Assembly: GCA_001599295.1 (NCBI GenBank)
Contig: BCGN01000003.1
Location: 1,217,148 to 1,281,147 of the forward strand
Direction of reading: 5' to 3'
DNA length: 64,000 nucleotides
Source of the DNA: Sporopachydermia quercuum
Taxonomy: Eukaryota; Ascomycota; Sporopachydermiomycetes; Sporopachydermiales; Sporopachydermiaceae
In this document: one piece after another, positions 52,320 to 61,760 of the stretch
Layout: each line of letters begins with the position of its first letter
Numbering within the stretch: position 1 is the stretch's first letter
Notes under the pieces: generated by a model
The model's input: only the letters and a program-made list of their open reading frames with translations
The model's database searches: none
Told to the model about the DNA's origin: nothing
Made by a program: the position numbers and the translations under genes

Positions 52320-55300
52320 TTTCTTTTATAATGTGCTGTGTTGTGTTGTGTGATGTGTAATGATAGTGTATATCAATACAAGCTGTTGTTGATTTTTATA
52401 ATCTGATAAACTTGAAAAATCTATTGGTTAGATACAAAATTCATATGAATTGTTTGTTGTTAGAAAGCACTATACATATAAAAACCAGGGAACCGGTATG
52501 AAATTGTGAGAAAAGGAGAAAAAGAAAAAGAAGGAAACATTTCCAATATAAATGAAGTATTTATTATCAGTTTTAATAAAAGGTTTGAATAAGCAAAACA
52601 AAAACAACCGTTTTAAGATTAACATTTCACTAAAACTGCAAATTATGAAAGCTTAGCGTGTGTTTCAGGTTTACCAATGTTTCCGCACAAAAAAGTTTAT
52701 TATGGTGGTGAATCTATGTTGTATTTACGTATAAATCTCCACCAGTTTTTCATTTTAGAAGAGTGAAGGAGTGAATGAGATAAAAGATGAGTATTCTAAA
52801 GAGCTTTGAATCAGCATTGATTAAGTCAAATTATAAAGGTTTGAGAGACAGAATTAAGAATGGAGAGAAGATTTGATTCGTTCTTTACCTACTTATTGCT
52901 AAGTTGAAATCTATAACCCCTGGAGAAGCGTTATATTCGTTTCTGTATGATGCAACTCCAAACTATATCAGTATTATTATAGAATAAAGAATCTATTATA
53001 GAATTAATTGGTTTTAAACCCATTGCTGCACTGCACTCGCCAATGAAAGAATCACCACCGTTAAAACTCTGAAGTGTTCTGAAGAGTTAATGTTTCTTCT
53101 TTCGCTGTCGCCTTTACCAATGACGGCGAAAAAGTAACAATATGTGCCTTGAAGCTTCCTATTAAAGTCACTCACACATCATTTTAGATTTCTGTACTTA
53201 ACAGACAAGGCCTTCGTTACGAATACATATATATGTTCAATGACTTCATAGAAAAGGAGTTCCTTTATGTTAGGTTAGGTCTTGAAATACATTTTTTTGT
53301 TTTGATATATACGAAGAGAAGAAAACTTGAAAAAGCCTTGTAGTTACTTATTTGGTGGGCGAGCAGATTGATCGCAATGGAAAGTACTGTTTTTTTATTA
53401 TTATCGAATAGACGGTTTATTTGTAAATTTACTCATCCTGACCATGGTCTACCCACTGATAACGGCAATTCTAACATATTCAATAGGCTGATATTGGTAG
53501 TGGGAAATGGATATTTCTATTTCAAGACAATGATTAAATGTTATTTTTAAGATTTATAAACAGCACCGCAAGTAAAATATATGTTTAAAATATATGTTCA
53601 GTCTATAAAGACTGAATAGCTTAACATTGAATGAAAGAAGAAAAGAAAAACCTCTTTGGTCGTGAATGAGGTTTATGTCAAAATTGAAATGGCCATTGAA
53701 AGAGTCAATCAGTATGAGATCACCTTTTAAGCTTCACTACCTGTTTCTGTGACTTCAATTAACTCAATAGTAATCTGTAAATGTTCCTTCAATGTTTATT
53801 GAAACAGAAACAATGAAATATATTGATGTGTGGTTATCATTCCTAACCGTTCCTTTCAATATCGGTGGCAGATGAAATGACTATACAAACTATTTGCATC
53901 ATCAACTGTAATAGATTCTTAGGTTAATTAGGTAAGCATCACAGTTGTTAAAGATGTACATCAGTATACTCGCTTACTTCGATCGGTTGGTTTAGTAATG
54001 ATAAAGCAGAGTCTAGGAAAGGGGCTCTTCGTTTGAGCCGTATAATCTAAAGTTTCCCTTCATCTCCGCTTCAGGTTCGCTGTTCCTATACTAATATTCG
54101 AGACAGTTTTTCCGCTTTAACCAAATTCGACTGATTATAAGAGGAGAGGGTCAGGTGAGCAGTCGGCTTTAAAATTATCTTAGAGCCGGCTCCAATCGTT
54201 ACCGCTGTCCTAACCCTTCCTATGTCTCTTGCACACTATAGCAATAGTATATTTTATTGAATCCACCTGCTAACATACGTTCTTTCACTTGATAACTTTG
54301 TGGTCAGATGTTTGAATCCCCATTGCTAACTCCCTCATCATATTCTTTTCTGACATCATACACCCTACTTTGTGATTAAATTCTCTTGTTTTCTTTCAAC
54401 CCCAATTTGCCTTCTTTCCTAATAGGGGAAGGTGACGAATCTCACCTTACAGAGGTTGCTCATTCTAGATGACCAACTCAATTGACGTTAGGTAGGACAT
54501 CAACCCACAGAATACTTCAAGGAAATCAATGGCTTTGATGATTTACTTCACCCATTGAGTATTTTAGAACTTGCAATAGTAGAATATTCGAATAATTGTT
54601 TTCGTTGTTTATCACTATAATTCACCTGCGACCTTCAAGCGCTAGGGAGAGGTAGAGACCAAGACAGTCTCTACAAGATATGCAGTATGATGCAGGCTTC
54701 GTGTACGCAACAACAACCCAAGATGATCCCTTGTGATAAGGTTCAGTCAGTCATGCAGAGTAGTAAGTAAGGCTCCGAGAGTGCCGGATTGGTATACCTA
54801 ACAAGAGTGGTACGGTTCTGGAAAGAAGACTTGAGCTGTTTAGAAGTCGGAAGGATGAGATGGTTGGTGAAGAATGTAGAAGGGAAAAGATGGTGATAGT
54901 TTACTATTACTATGATGGGAGACTTATTTGGTATAAATTGGTTGGTAGTATATTTTGAAGAATAGTTTTGATGCTTTTGTTCGATTTATATGATCTATGC
55001 TGCAAGAGAAACATTGATTATGCCCGACTATGCAACAAAATCCCCTAGGTGCATTTCCAATAGCCTTTATGTAATAATATGAGCAAATCTGTGGATCATG
55101 TTGTTTTGAAATACTCTATTATCATATAGTTCGATAAGAATTTATTAAAAATAATTGCATATGGCAACTTTCTATTTTTCTCTTCTAAGGAAGTTCTGCC
55201 GCTGATACTAGCAAATTATTGTCTCTATCCCATACTCCCTAGCATTAACCCCACACTTCCTAATATTCTCGAGACCCTCGTCAAAAGACCTCATGGATGG

Positions 55301-55529
55301 AATATGTCGATGTCACGCAAATGACAAGCTCTGTCAAATCATTTACGTCACACTTCTCAATCCACTCCTGACAATCTTTGTATATTCGCAATCTCAATTA
55401 CCTTCTTCAAACATGAACAACTATCAATCGCCATCTCATTTGTTCTAGCAATGATATCCAATTCAGATGATATTCTCACATCTCATGTTCTCAGACAATT
55501 GATGAATCATTTATAATATTTTCCTCACA
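52320..55529. other. 3.2 kb spacer between NCE102 and NCA2
   Basis: The longest gene-poor stretch. The left part is the NCE102 promoter. A 60-codon ORF at 53368-53550 starts with ATG but is not convincing. At about 54.0-54.9 kb base composition rises to roughly 42-50% GC in sampled lines, and several stable hairpins occur. No tRNA is seen. Confidence 0.6.
54016..54840. ncRNA. Candidate structured non-coding RNA region, identity unknown
   Basis: Predicted stems are: 54023-54039 (GGCTC/GAGCC); 54142-54221 (10-bp inner stem at 54161-54191 with two G-T pairs, plus 12 more pairs with one bulge and one mismatch); 54429-54448 (7 bp, 6-nt loop); 54652-54674 (perfect 8 bp, 7-nt loop). A 9-base match, CTTCTTTCC at 54411-54419 with GGAAAGAAG at 54820-54828, could close a domain of about 420 nt. 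I compared by memory with U1, U2, U3, SRP, RNase P and MRP RNAs and found no match. Strand and ends are unknown. Confidence 0.3.
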
Positions 55530-57620
55530 ATGGGAGAAAAAAGTATCATCAAAAGGCAGTTGAAAAGCCTTTTGGATCTACTAGACCAGCAAGCAGCTCC
55601 AGTTTTGTCATTCCCATTATCATCTAATGACGATACTGAGAAAATAAATAGTGAAAGGATAGAGGCGAACAATTATAAGGTCTCCCTTCAGAATGTCTAT
55701 TCAGTTCTCCATAACTCATTTAATCCTTCCTCGGGAAGAACTATCAAACACAAGAACACATTGTCTCTGGTCACCAAAGTACTCCAAGTTCTCAAATCGT
55801 GTCATACTGATCCAATTCTCAATGGTGATCGTTCGTCAGATGATTCATTCGTTCTTCAGAATGTGATATTAGCTTATTGCTCTGTCGTAATTTACTACTA
55901 CTTAGTGGAAGACTTGCTAAAGGAAACTCTGCCTGTATCAACAGACATTTACTATTGGAATGATGTTCAGTCTTCATATCTTGGATTATCTCTCTACTCT
56001 CTACAGACTATTCCCTTAAGAATAAAAAAGCTTTTGCTGGAAGTGTATAATGAGAGCATTGCAATTGACGTTGATAATAAGTTATTAAGTATCGAGAGAA
56101 CTGACAATGTCACTACCAAAGCTTTAAAACAAATCAAAAATGTTATACGTCGTTGGGTTGAAGTATTCAAATCTGTCATTGATAAGAATCAAAGAATGAT
56201 CAAATCGACATCCAAATTCGTTTTATCCTCAATTGAAGGGAATACCCAAATTGTCATGACAAGTCTAAAGGAAAGCCCAAAATCAGCTAATTCTGCCTCT
56301 AATTTATACCATGATTCTTTATTTTCAGTCAACCATAAACGACCAAGAATAGTAGTTCCGTCTATACTACAGTTGATTCTGTCACCGCAAATGATAATTG
56401 AAAAGGAAGTTAGGACCAATCAAGAAACACTAGTGAAAGCAAGAGATCAAAAGGCTGAAGCTTTGGGAAAGTTGGTTCAAAGTTCCCCTTCAGAGCTTTC
56501 GTTGTTCGAGAGTTGGCAAATAATCGAACAGTGCACTAAAATAATGAATGAAATATTTGAATGGTCTTCAACATCGCCAAGATATATTACAATCAATTCC
56601 GAGGACGATTTTCAATCAAAATGTGACTCGTTGTTGGTAATCATCAGCAATTGTATTCCAGAATTCAATTCTCAGCATCAAGAAATACTTTGTAAATGTG
56701 GTAAACCTAGTAGGCTTATNAGATATTGGCCTGGTCTTATCATTACAACTTTCATATCAACAATCGTTGTTCCATACGTCTTCAACAACTGGAAATTAAT
56801 TTTGCAGTGGGTCAAAATCAATTTGGTTGATACTGTCAAATTATTCATTGAAAATTGGATCATTGATCCAAGTGTCAAGATATTGCACACTATTCGTCAT
56901 GATGATAATTCTCGTATTGCTTTGATATCAAAAAAAGCTTTACAAGCAGATTTGGAGTCTTTAGAAAGAATGGTGATTGATTTCACCTCTGACGCTCAAT
57001 CGGGGAGTTTACTCCATCAAACTCCGGGCTGGGAAAATCAAATCAAATCAGATATTCAACAAGGTGATTTGACATTGCTAATGAAACCATATGAAGAACA
57101 AATAAAAACACCAGTGACAAGCCTAATCAAAGGGTCGTTGATCAGATCGTTATTAATTCAGCTACAGAAAACAAAAGTTGACGTTGATACTGCGGTTTCT
57201 GGTATTGATCAGTTATTGAAAAGCCAAGAGTTGGTGTTTGGTATAGTTGCTATTCTACCAAGTTCTGTTATATCTTTGTATTTGGTGCAGTGGTTGTATG
57301 GAATTTTTGTTACTGGCAGATCTGTTAGGGGAAATGGATTGAGACGTGAAGAATTGAGTATGGTATTAGGAGAAATTGAGAAATGTCTTATTTCTGGTAT
57401 GACTAGTGAACAAAAAACTCAACGGTTGGATTTTAAGAATGAAGGGCTTTTATTATGTGAGATAAATGTATTAAGAGATATCAGTACTAAAGTGATATCT
57501 AAATCTAGAAGAAGTAAATGGTTTGATGATTTGAATGACTTAGAGGATTTCCAATTACCTGTTGATGTTAGATTGAAGGCTGTTCAAAGGATATGGCATG
57601 TATATAGGAAGTATTTATAG
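55530..57620 (+). CDS. NCA2: Nca2, mitochondrial membrane protein controlling ATP synthase mRNA
   Basis: 696 residues from the ATG at 55530. The N-terminal part is helical. Two membrane segments are seen, near 56730-56790 (GLIITTFISTIVVPYVF) and 57230-57300 (VFGIVAILPSSVISLYLVQW). The motifs KALQADLESLERMVIDF and the ending VRLKAVQRIWHVYRKYL are typical of NCA2. In S. cerevisiae, Nca2 acts with Nca3 on expression of the mitochondrially encoded ATP6 and ATP8. It is slightly longer than the 616-residue yeast protein. Confidence 0.88.
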   Translation: MGEKSIIKRQLKSLLDLLDQQAAPVLSFPLSSNDDTEKINSERIEANNYKVSLQNVYSVLHNSFNPSSGRTIKHKNTLSLVTKVLQVLKSCHTDPILNGDRSSDDSFVLQNVILAYCSVVIYYYLVEDLLKETLPVSTDIYYWNDVQSSYLGLSLYSLQTIPLRIKKLLLEVYNESIAIDVDNKLLSIERTDNVTTKALKQIKNVIRRWVEVFKSVIDKNQRMIKSTSKFVLSSIEGNTQIVMTSLKESPKSANSASNLYHDSLFSVNHKRPRIVVPSILQLILSPQMIIEKEVRTNQETLVKARDQKAEALGKLVQSSPSELSLFESWQIIEQCTKIMNEIFEWSSTSPRYITINSEDDFQSKCDSLLVIISNCIPEFNSQHQEILCKCGKPSRLXRYWPGLIITTFISTIVVPYVFNNWKLILQWVKINLVDTVKLFIENWIIDPSVKILHTIRHDDNSRIALISKKALQADLESLERMVIDFTSDAQSGSLLHQTPGWENQIKSDIQQGDLTLLMKPYEEQIKTPVTSLIKGSLIRSLLIQLQKTKVDVDTAVSGIDQLLKSQELVFGIVAILPSSVISLYLVQWLYGIFVTGRSVRGNGLRREELSMVLGEIEKCLISGMTSEQKTQRLDFKNEGLLLCEINVLRDISTKVISKSRRSKWFDDLNDLEDFQLPVDVRLKAVQRIWHVYRKYL

Positions 57621-58075
57621 GGGGTGTTCTGTTCATTTTTGGCAAGCACCAACTTAGTAGCCTATGATATGGTATGAATATCTAACTGAATGATCTACGG
57701 GTTAATATACTATTTGCTCCTGATTAAGTGTTAGTCGCTTGAGTTTGTTTTTTTCTTTTATTATAGTAAAAGTATATGGGAACAATGACATCGTCTATAG
57801 TAACATAATACAAGGGCAAACCATAATATACGATGAATCATATGAATTATTGTCACTATACTATACAATAGGTAGTTCAATGAGATCATAGGTTAGTATC
57901 TCTCTTCTCTCTTCTAGTAATGTATGTACAATATAATATGATATGATGAGATGATCAGTATCATCCTTTTTCTCCTTTTGCATAACATCACCTTCGTATT
58001 GCCAAGTTCTTACATTGATTCTTACTATCTGTTAACTTTCTTCTCACTTCCATTAAAATAAATCTGAACCTCTTA
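57621..58075. other. Convergent spacer between NCA2 and the aminotransferase
   Basis: 455 bp of AT-rich 3' flank. A minus-strand TACTAAC near 57893 has no partner. Nothing else seen. Confidence 0.6.
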
Positions 58076-59245
58076 CTATTTCCACTTACCCAAATACACC
58101 AAACATTCTTTCAACCTTTTCAACCCTTCTATCAAATCAGCTTTTTTATTAGCATACCCAATTCTGATATAACCAGGATTCCTCATAACTTCACCAGGAA
58201 CTACCAAACAACTATACTTTTCAACTAAGACTCTAGAAACCATCTCAGTATCATCTTCATTAACAATTCTCATAAATGCTGTTGTGCCAGCTTTCGGTTC
58301 AACCAGTTTGATATTGCCACGGCTCTGCTCAACAAAATCAAGCAGAATCCGAAGATTCTCCCTGCAGTTCTTATTGTTATATTCTATAAGCGTTTCCCAA
58401 CTTTCAAGGGCCCATGAACTTATTAAGTCGCTGATGAAACTAACACTGATCGTATTATAGTCTCTATGGCTCAGCGCATCTTCAATGAAGCTTCCATCGT
58501 GAGAGGCAATCCAGCCTAATCTCAAACCAGCTAAATTAAACGGCTTCGACATACTTCCCGTTATAATTGCCTTGTCGTAGAGAAGAGCTAAAGATTTTGG
58601 CTCTTCCATGCCTTCTGGTAATGAATGAAATAAAGGTCTGTATACTTCATCACATAAAACATAAATATCAAGCTGTTTAGCGATAGAGACAATTTGCTGC
58701 AAAGTCTCATTTGATAAAACCGAACCAGTAGGATTATTAGGATTATTCAGAACTATCAATTTAGTTTCTTTCCTTATTAATGATTTGAGCCTTGTCAAGT
58801 CAACGTCATAATCATGATTGGGATCCAAGTCTAAAATATCTAAATCTGCACCAAAAGTTGTTGCTAATGTTTGCAATTGTTGATAAGCAGGTGATACTGA
58901 AATCACATGATCATTTTTATTTATCACTGTGTAGAATACAAGGAAATTTGCACCAATGCAACCATTAGTAATTACAATATTATCTGGTGTGATTTTGCTG
59001 TCTTCTTTATCTGCGTGGTAGTTGATCATATTAGCAACGGTATTTCTAAGTTTATTCGAACCTGGAATCGAGCCATAACCCAACCGAGTATTGGTTATTT
59101 CATCAATAGGAATAGGTTTACCGATAATTGAAGATACGTCGTTAAGAGAAAGAGAATCACAACATGTTTCGGCGATGTTAACTGAAACCTTCGTTTCATA
59201 CTTATCCATCCATTGTTCTACACCGAATGGTTCTTGGTTGACCAT
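58076..59245 (-). CDS. PLP-dependent aminotransferase, class I/II fold
   Basis: 389 residues from the ATG at 59245. The frame is open 20 codons further up, with TTG but no ATG. Visible motifs: YGSIPGSNKLR, NNPNNPTG, CDEVYRPL (Asp and Tyr contacting the cofactor), SMSKPFNLAGLRLGW (the Schiff-base lysine) and a C-terminal RIGYANKK carboxylate-binding arginine. This is a fold type I aminotransferase; the substrate cannot be read from the sequence. It is not one of the core yeast Aat, Bat or Aro enzymes by appearance, and resembles bacterial-like small class I enzymes, though transfer is not shown. Confidence 0.85.
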   Translation of the reverse strand: MVNQEPFGVEQWMDKYETKVSVNIAETCCDSLSLNDVSSIIGKPIPIDEITNTRLGYGSIPGSNKLRNTVANMINYHADKEDSKITPDNIVITNGCIGANFLVFYTVINKNDHVISVSPAYQQLQTLATTFGADLDILDLDPNHDYDVDLTRLKSLIRKETKLIVLNNPNNPTGSVLSNETLQQIVSIAKQLDIYVLCDEVYRPLFHSLPEGMEEPKSLALLYDKAIITGSMSKPFNLAGLRLGWIASHDGSFIEDALSHRDYNTISVSFISDLISSWALESWETLIEYNNKNCRENLRILLDFVEQSRGNIKLVEPKAGTTAFMRIVNEDDTEMVSRVLVEKYSCLVVPGEVMRNPGYIRIGYANKKADLIEGLKRLKECLVYLGKWK

Positions 59246-60443
59246 CTTGTATTTTTGTAGATTTCTGGTGTGATTTCTAATAGTTGTAACCAATTCAGCA
59301 GTTGATCAAAAAGAAAGTATTATAAGCTATTTGATTATAATTGCTGCTGTACAATGACAATAACGGGGAAGAGGAAAGAGAAAAGATAAAGGAGAGAAGA
59401 CGATGAAGATATATAGGGTTGAAGTGAGTGAGGAAAGATAAGATGAGTCAGGACAAATGGGATTAAGGTTTGATTAGCTGAAAGCTGAAGTATAATTGTT
59501 TCGGCAAGGCATGGAAATTTGAGTTTTTCAATCCTAAGATTTTGAATAAGCAAAGTTGGTCTATGCCAAAAATTTCTGAAGAACAATATATAATTATACT
59601 TGATTCTACATATTGTTTATTTTATTATGTATTACATATCAGATCCACTCAACATTAAATGACTAACAAAATGCTGCAACCTGAAAAAGAAAAAATTAAC
59701 CTTTTAAGTTTAGGTTTAAGAATGCTTGCAATGTAAAAACTATTGCCAGGTAAGGACTTGAACAATTGGATACAAGGTGCAAAAACAAAAAGGGCAAAAA
59801 CCGAATAAGAGCCCCTCACCTCAAGTATGGTTGTTTTCTAGAATCTTGACAATAATTAAGACTCAATCAACCGCTTTAAGAGTTCTATTAACTGAAAGGA
59901 GCTGTTGTACATCCTAGTATACAATCAACCATTGCATTAAAACTAATCGGGAAGTTGAATGTATCAAGTGCCAACCTTATTTTAAACTCAATTGAAACCA
60001 TTGTATTTCTGTAAGCATATGGTAATAAACATCTTGGTGAAAGGAAATTAGTCATTTAAGCTCTTATCAAAAATGAGTCAATATCTTTAGTTGGGCCAAT
60101 TATTGGAAATTAGTTTCGATGGACGCATCCTAAACAAAAAATCAATCTGTTACCACTCAATATCAAGGTCTCAGTTCTTTCTTCTGTAGATTTAATGACC
60201 TACAATGATTGGTATGAGAATATCAGTCGAGGCAACGCACTAGTATGCAAATCAATGCCTACCCGCATATATCACCTGACCACAGTTTCCTACAACATTG
60301 TAGAGGATTCTTTCATAGAAAAGTGCTATTATACTTATTATTAGCCCTTTATATAAATTTCATAAATATATGAACTATGCTAGTTTTGAAAGTAAATTAC
60401 ATATCTATTATCATAATAACAAGAGTTCAATCTATCAGTTCGT
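59246..60443. other. Aminotransferase promoter and YAR1 3' flank
   Basis: 1.2 kb. The minus-strand frame 59335-59586 starts with TTG. No RNA gene or repeat seen. Confidence 0.55.
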
Positions 60444-60989
60444 TTAAACATCTTCCGCAGATCCTTTAAGAGTATTATTACCCTCATCTTCTCCATTATT
60501 ATCGTCATCATCATCGTCTTCTTCTTCTTCGGGCTCAACAGAATATTTACTTAGTAGGAAATCAATTACTTCTTCTTTACCATTTGATTCAGCTTCAAAG
60601 AATGAATCATGACCAGCCTGATTTTGAATATAGGGGTCCAAATCTTCTCTTTCACAGAGTAGTTTAACAACTGCTAAGTTACCGGTAAGCGATGCCCAAT
60701 GAAGAGCAGTGTTTCCAGATAAGTTTTGAAAATTTAGAAATGATTTGGCTTTATCAGCGGGCAGTTGAGAAAGCAATGATAACAAATATTTAACTACTTC
60801 TTCATGTCCATTTGCTGCTGCCATATGTAAAGGCGTGCTTCCATTGAAGTCATCATGGAGCTCACTCAGTATCGATGCACCATGTCTTTCAAAAAATGCT
60901 TTCACTTCATCCAAATCTCCTGTCCTTGCATCGTATATTAAATCTCCCAGTTCCTGATCACTAATCTTGTGTTCTGCAGTATCCGCCAT
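60444..60989 (-). CDS. YAR1: Yar1, ankyrin-repeat chaperone of ribosomal protein Rps3
   Basis: 181 residues from the ATG at 60989 (200 in S. cerevisiae). Ankyrin repeats are seen at GSTPLHMAAANGHEEVVKYL and NTALHWASLTGNLAVVKLLC, with a first repeat near the N-terminus and a last one at GHDSFFEAESNGKEEVIDFL. The acidic tail (EPEEEEDDDDDDNNGEDEG) is typical. Yar1 binds newly made Rps3, keeps it soluble and escorts it to the nucleus for 40S assembly. Confidence 0.93.
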   Translation of the reverse strand: MADTAEHKISDQELGDLIYDARTGDLDEVKAFFERHGASILSELHDDFNGSTPLHMAAANGHEEVVKYLLSLLSQLPADKAKSFLNFQNLSGNTALHWASLTGNLAVVKLLCEREDLDPYIQNQAGHDSFFEAESNGKEEVIDFLLSKYSVEPEEEEDDDDDDNNGEDEGNNTLKGSAEDV

Positions 60990-61760
60990 TGTTTAATGTT
61001 TATGTAATGTAGTTGTGAACCTGTGATTATGTACAATATTTGATTACTAGAAAAACAACTAAAAAAACGAAAATTCTGTCACCATTCAGTTGTATTCCGA
61101 TTGTAGGCTCTATTAGTAGAATCTATGTTGTTTCTCGATGATTCAAAAAGAATAAAACATCAAAATGTTCTCTTCCTACTAGCTACTGTATGTATTCTTT
61201 TTAGCTATGATATCAGATAACTCTTCCTAACGATAATCCGCCAGTTTTACTTTGCTCCAAACAGTAACGTATTCTATACTAAAAAACCAAGCTTGACTCT
61301 CAACTGACCCCAAACCGACATCTCTGTCATCAGCAATCTACCTAAAAGCTACCTCTCATGATATTCATTTTTTCTCAATAANGACGAAAATATTGTTAAT
61401 GAAGAAAATGCTTTTACGTTTATTATTACATCATCAGAAAATACGTTAGAAGATTTTTTCTCTTGAGGGGGTTACCCTCCTCTCTTGAACATAGCGTCTC
61501 CTCTCTGAGTTACTTTCTCAGTAAGAGAAATAACTATATGGCAAAATCAGCACCGATGAGTAGTGTTTCGTTCTGTTGCTTTGAAGAATGTAGGCAAATA
61601 ATTCTCAAAAGTGAACGTCCTAGCTGTAAACGTTGTTGCGAAACTGAGCTTGAATTGCTTGCTTGGCACCAGTGATAAACATCAAAAGACGAAGGCTTGT
61701 TAGGTGATCCTTAACTATCTTATTGCATCCTCTTCAACTTGTACACATGCTTGAATTGCA
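60990..61760. other. Divergent promoter region between YAR1 and the RTP1-like gene
   Basis: 771 bp with one N. The frame 61463-61675 starts with TTG and is not accepted. No other feature seen. Confidence 0.55.

Noticed and set aside
54301-54325. B-box-like TGTTTGAATCC suggesting a tRNA
   Set aside because: The invariant TTC of the T-loop is TTT, and no acceptor, D or anticodon arms pair around it.
57892-57899. TACTAAC on the minus strand downstream of the aminotransferase
   Set aside because: No donor or exon on either side in the proper position; likely chance.
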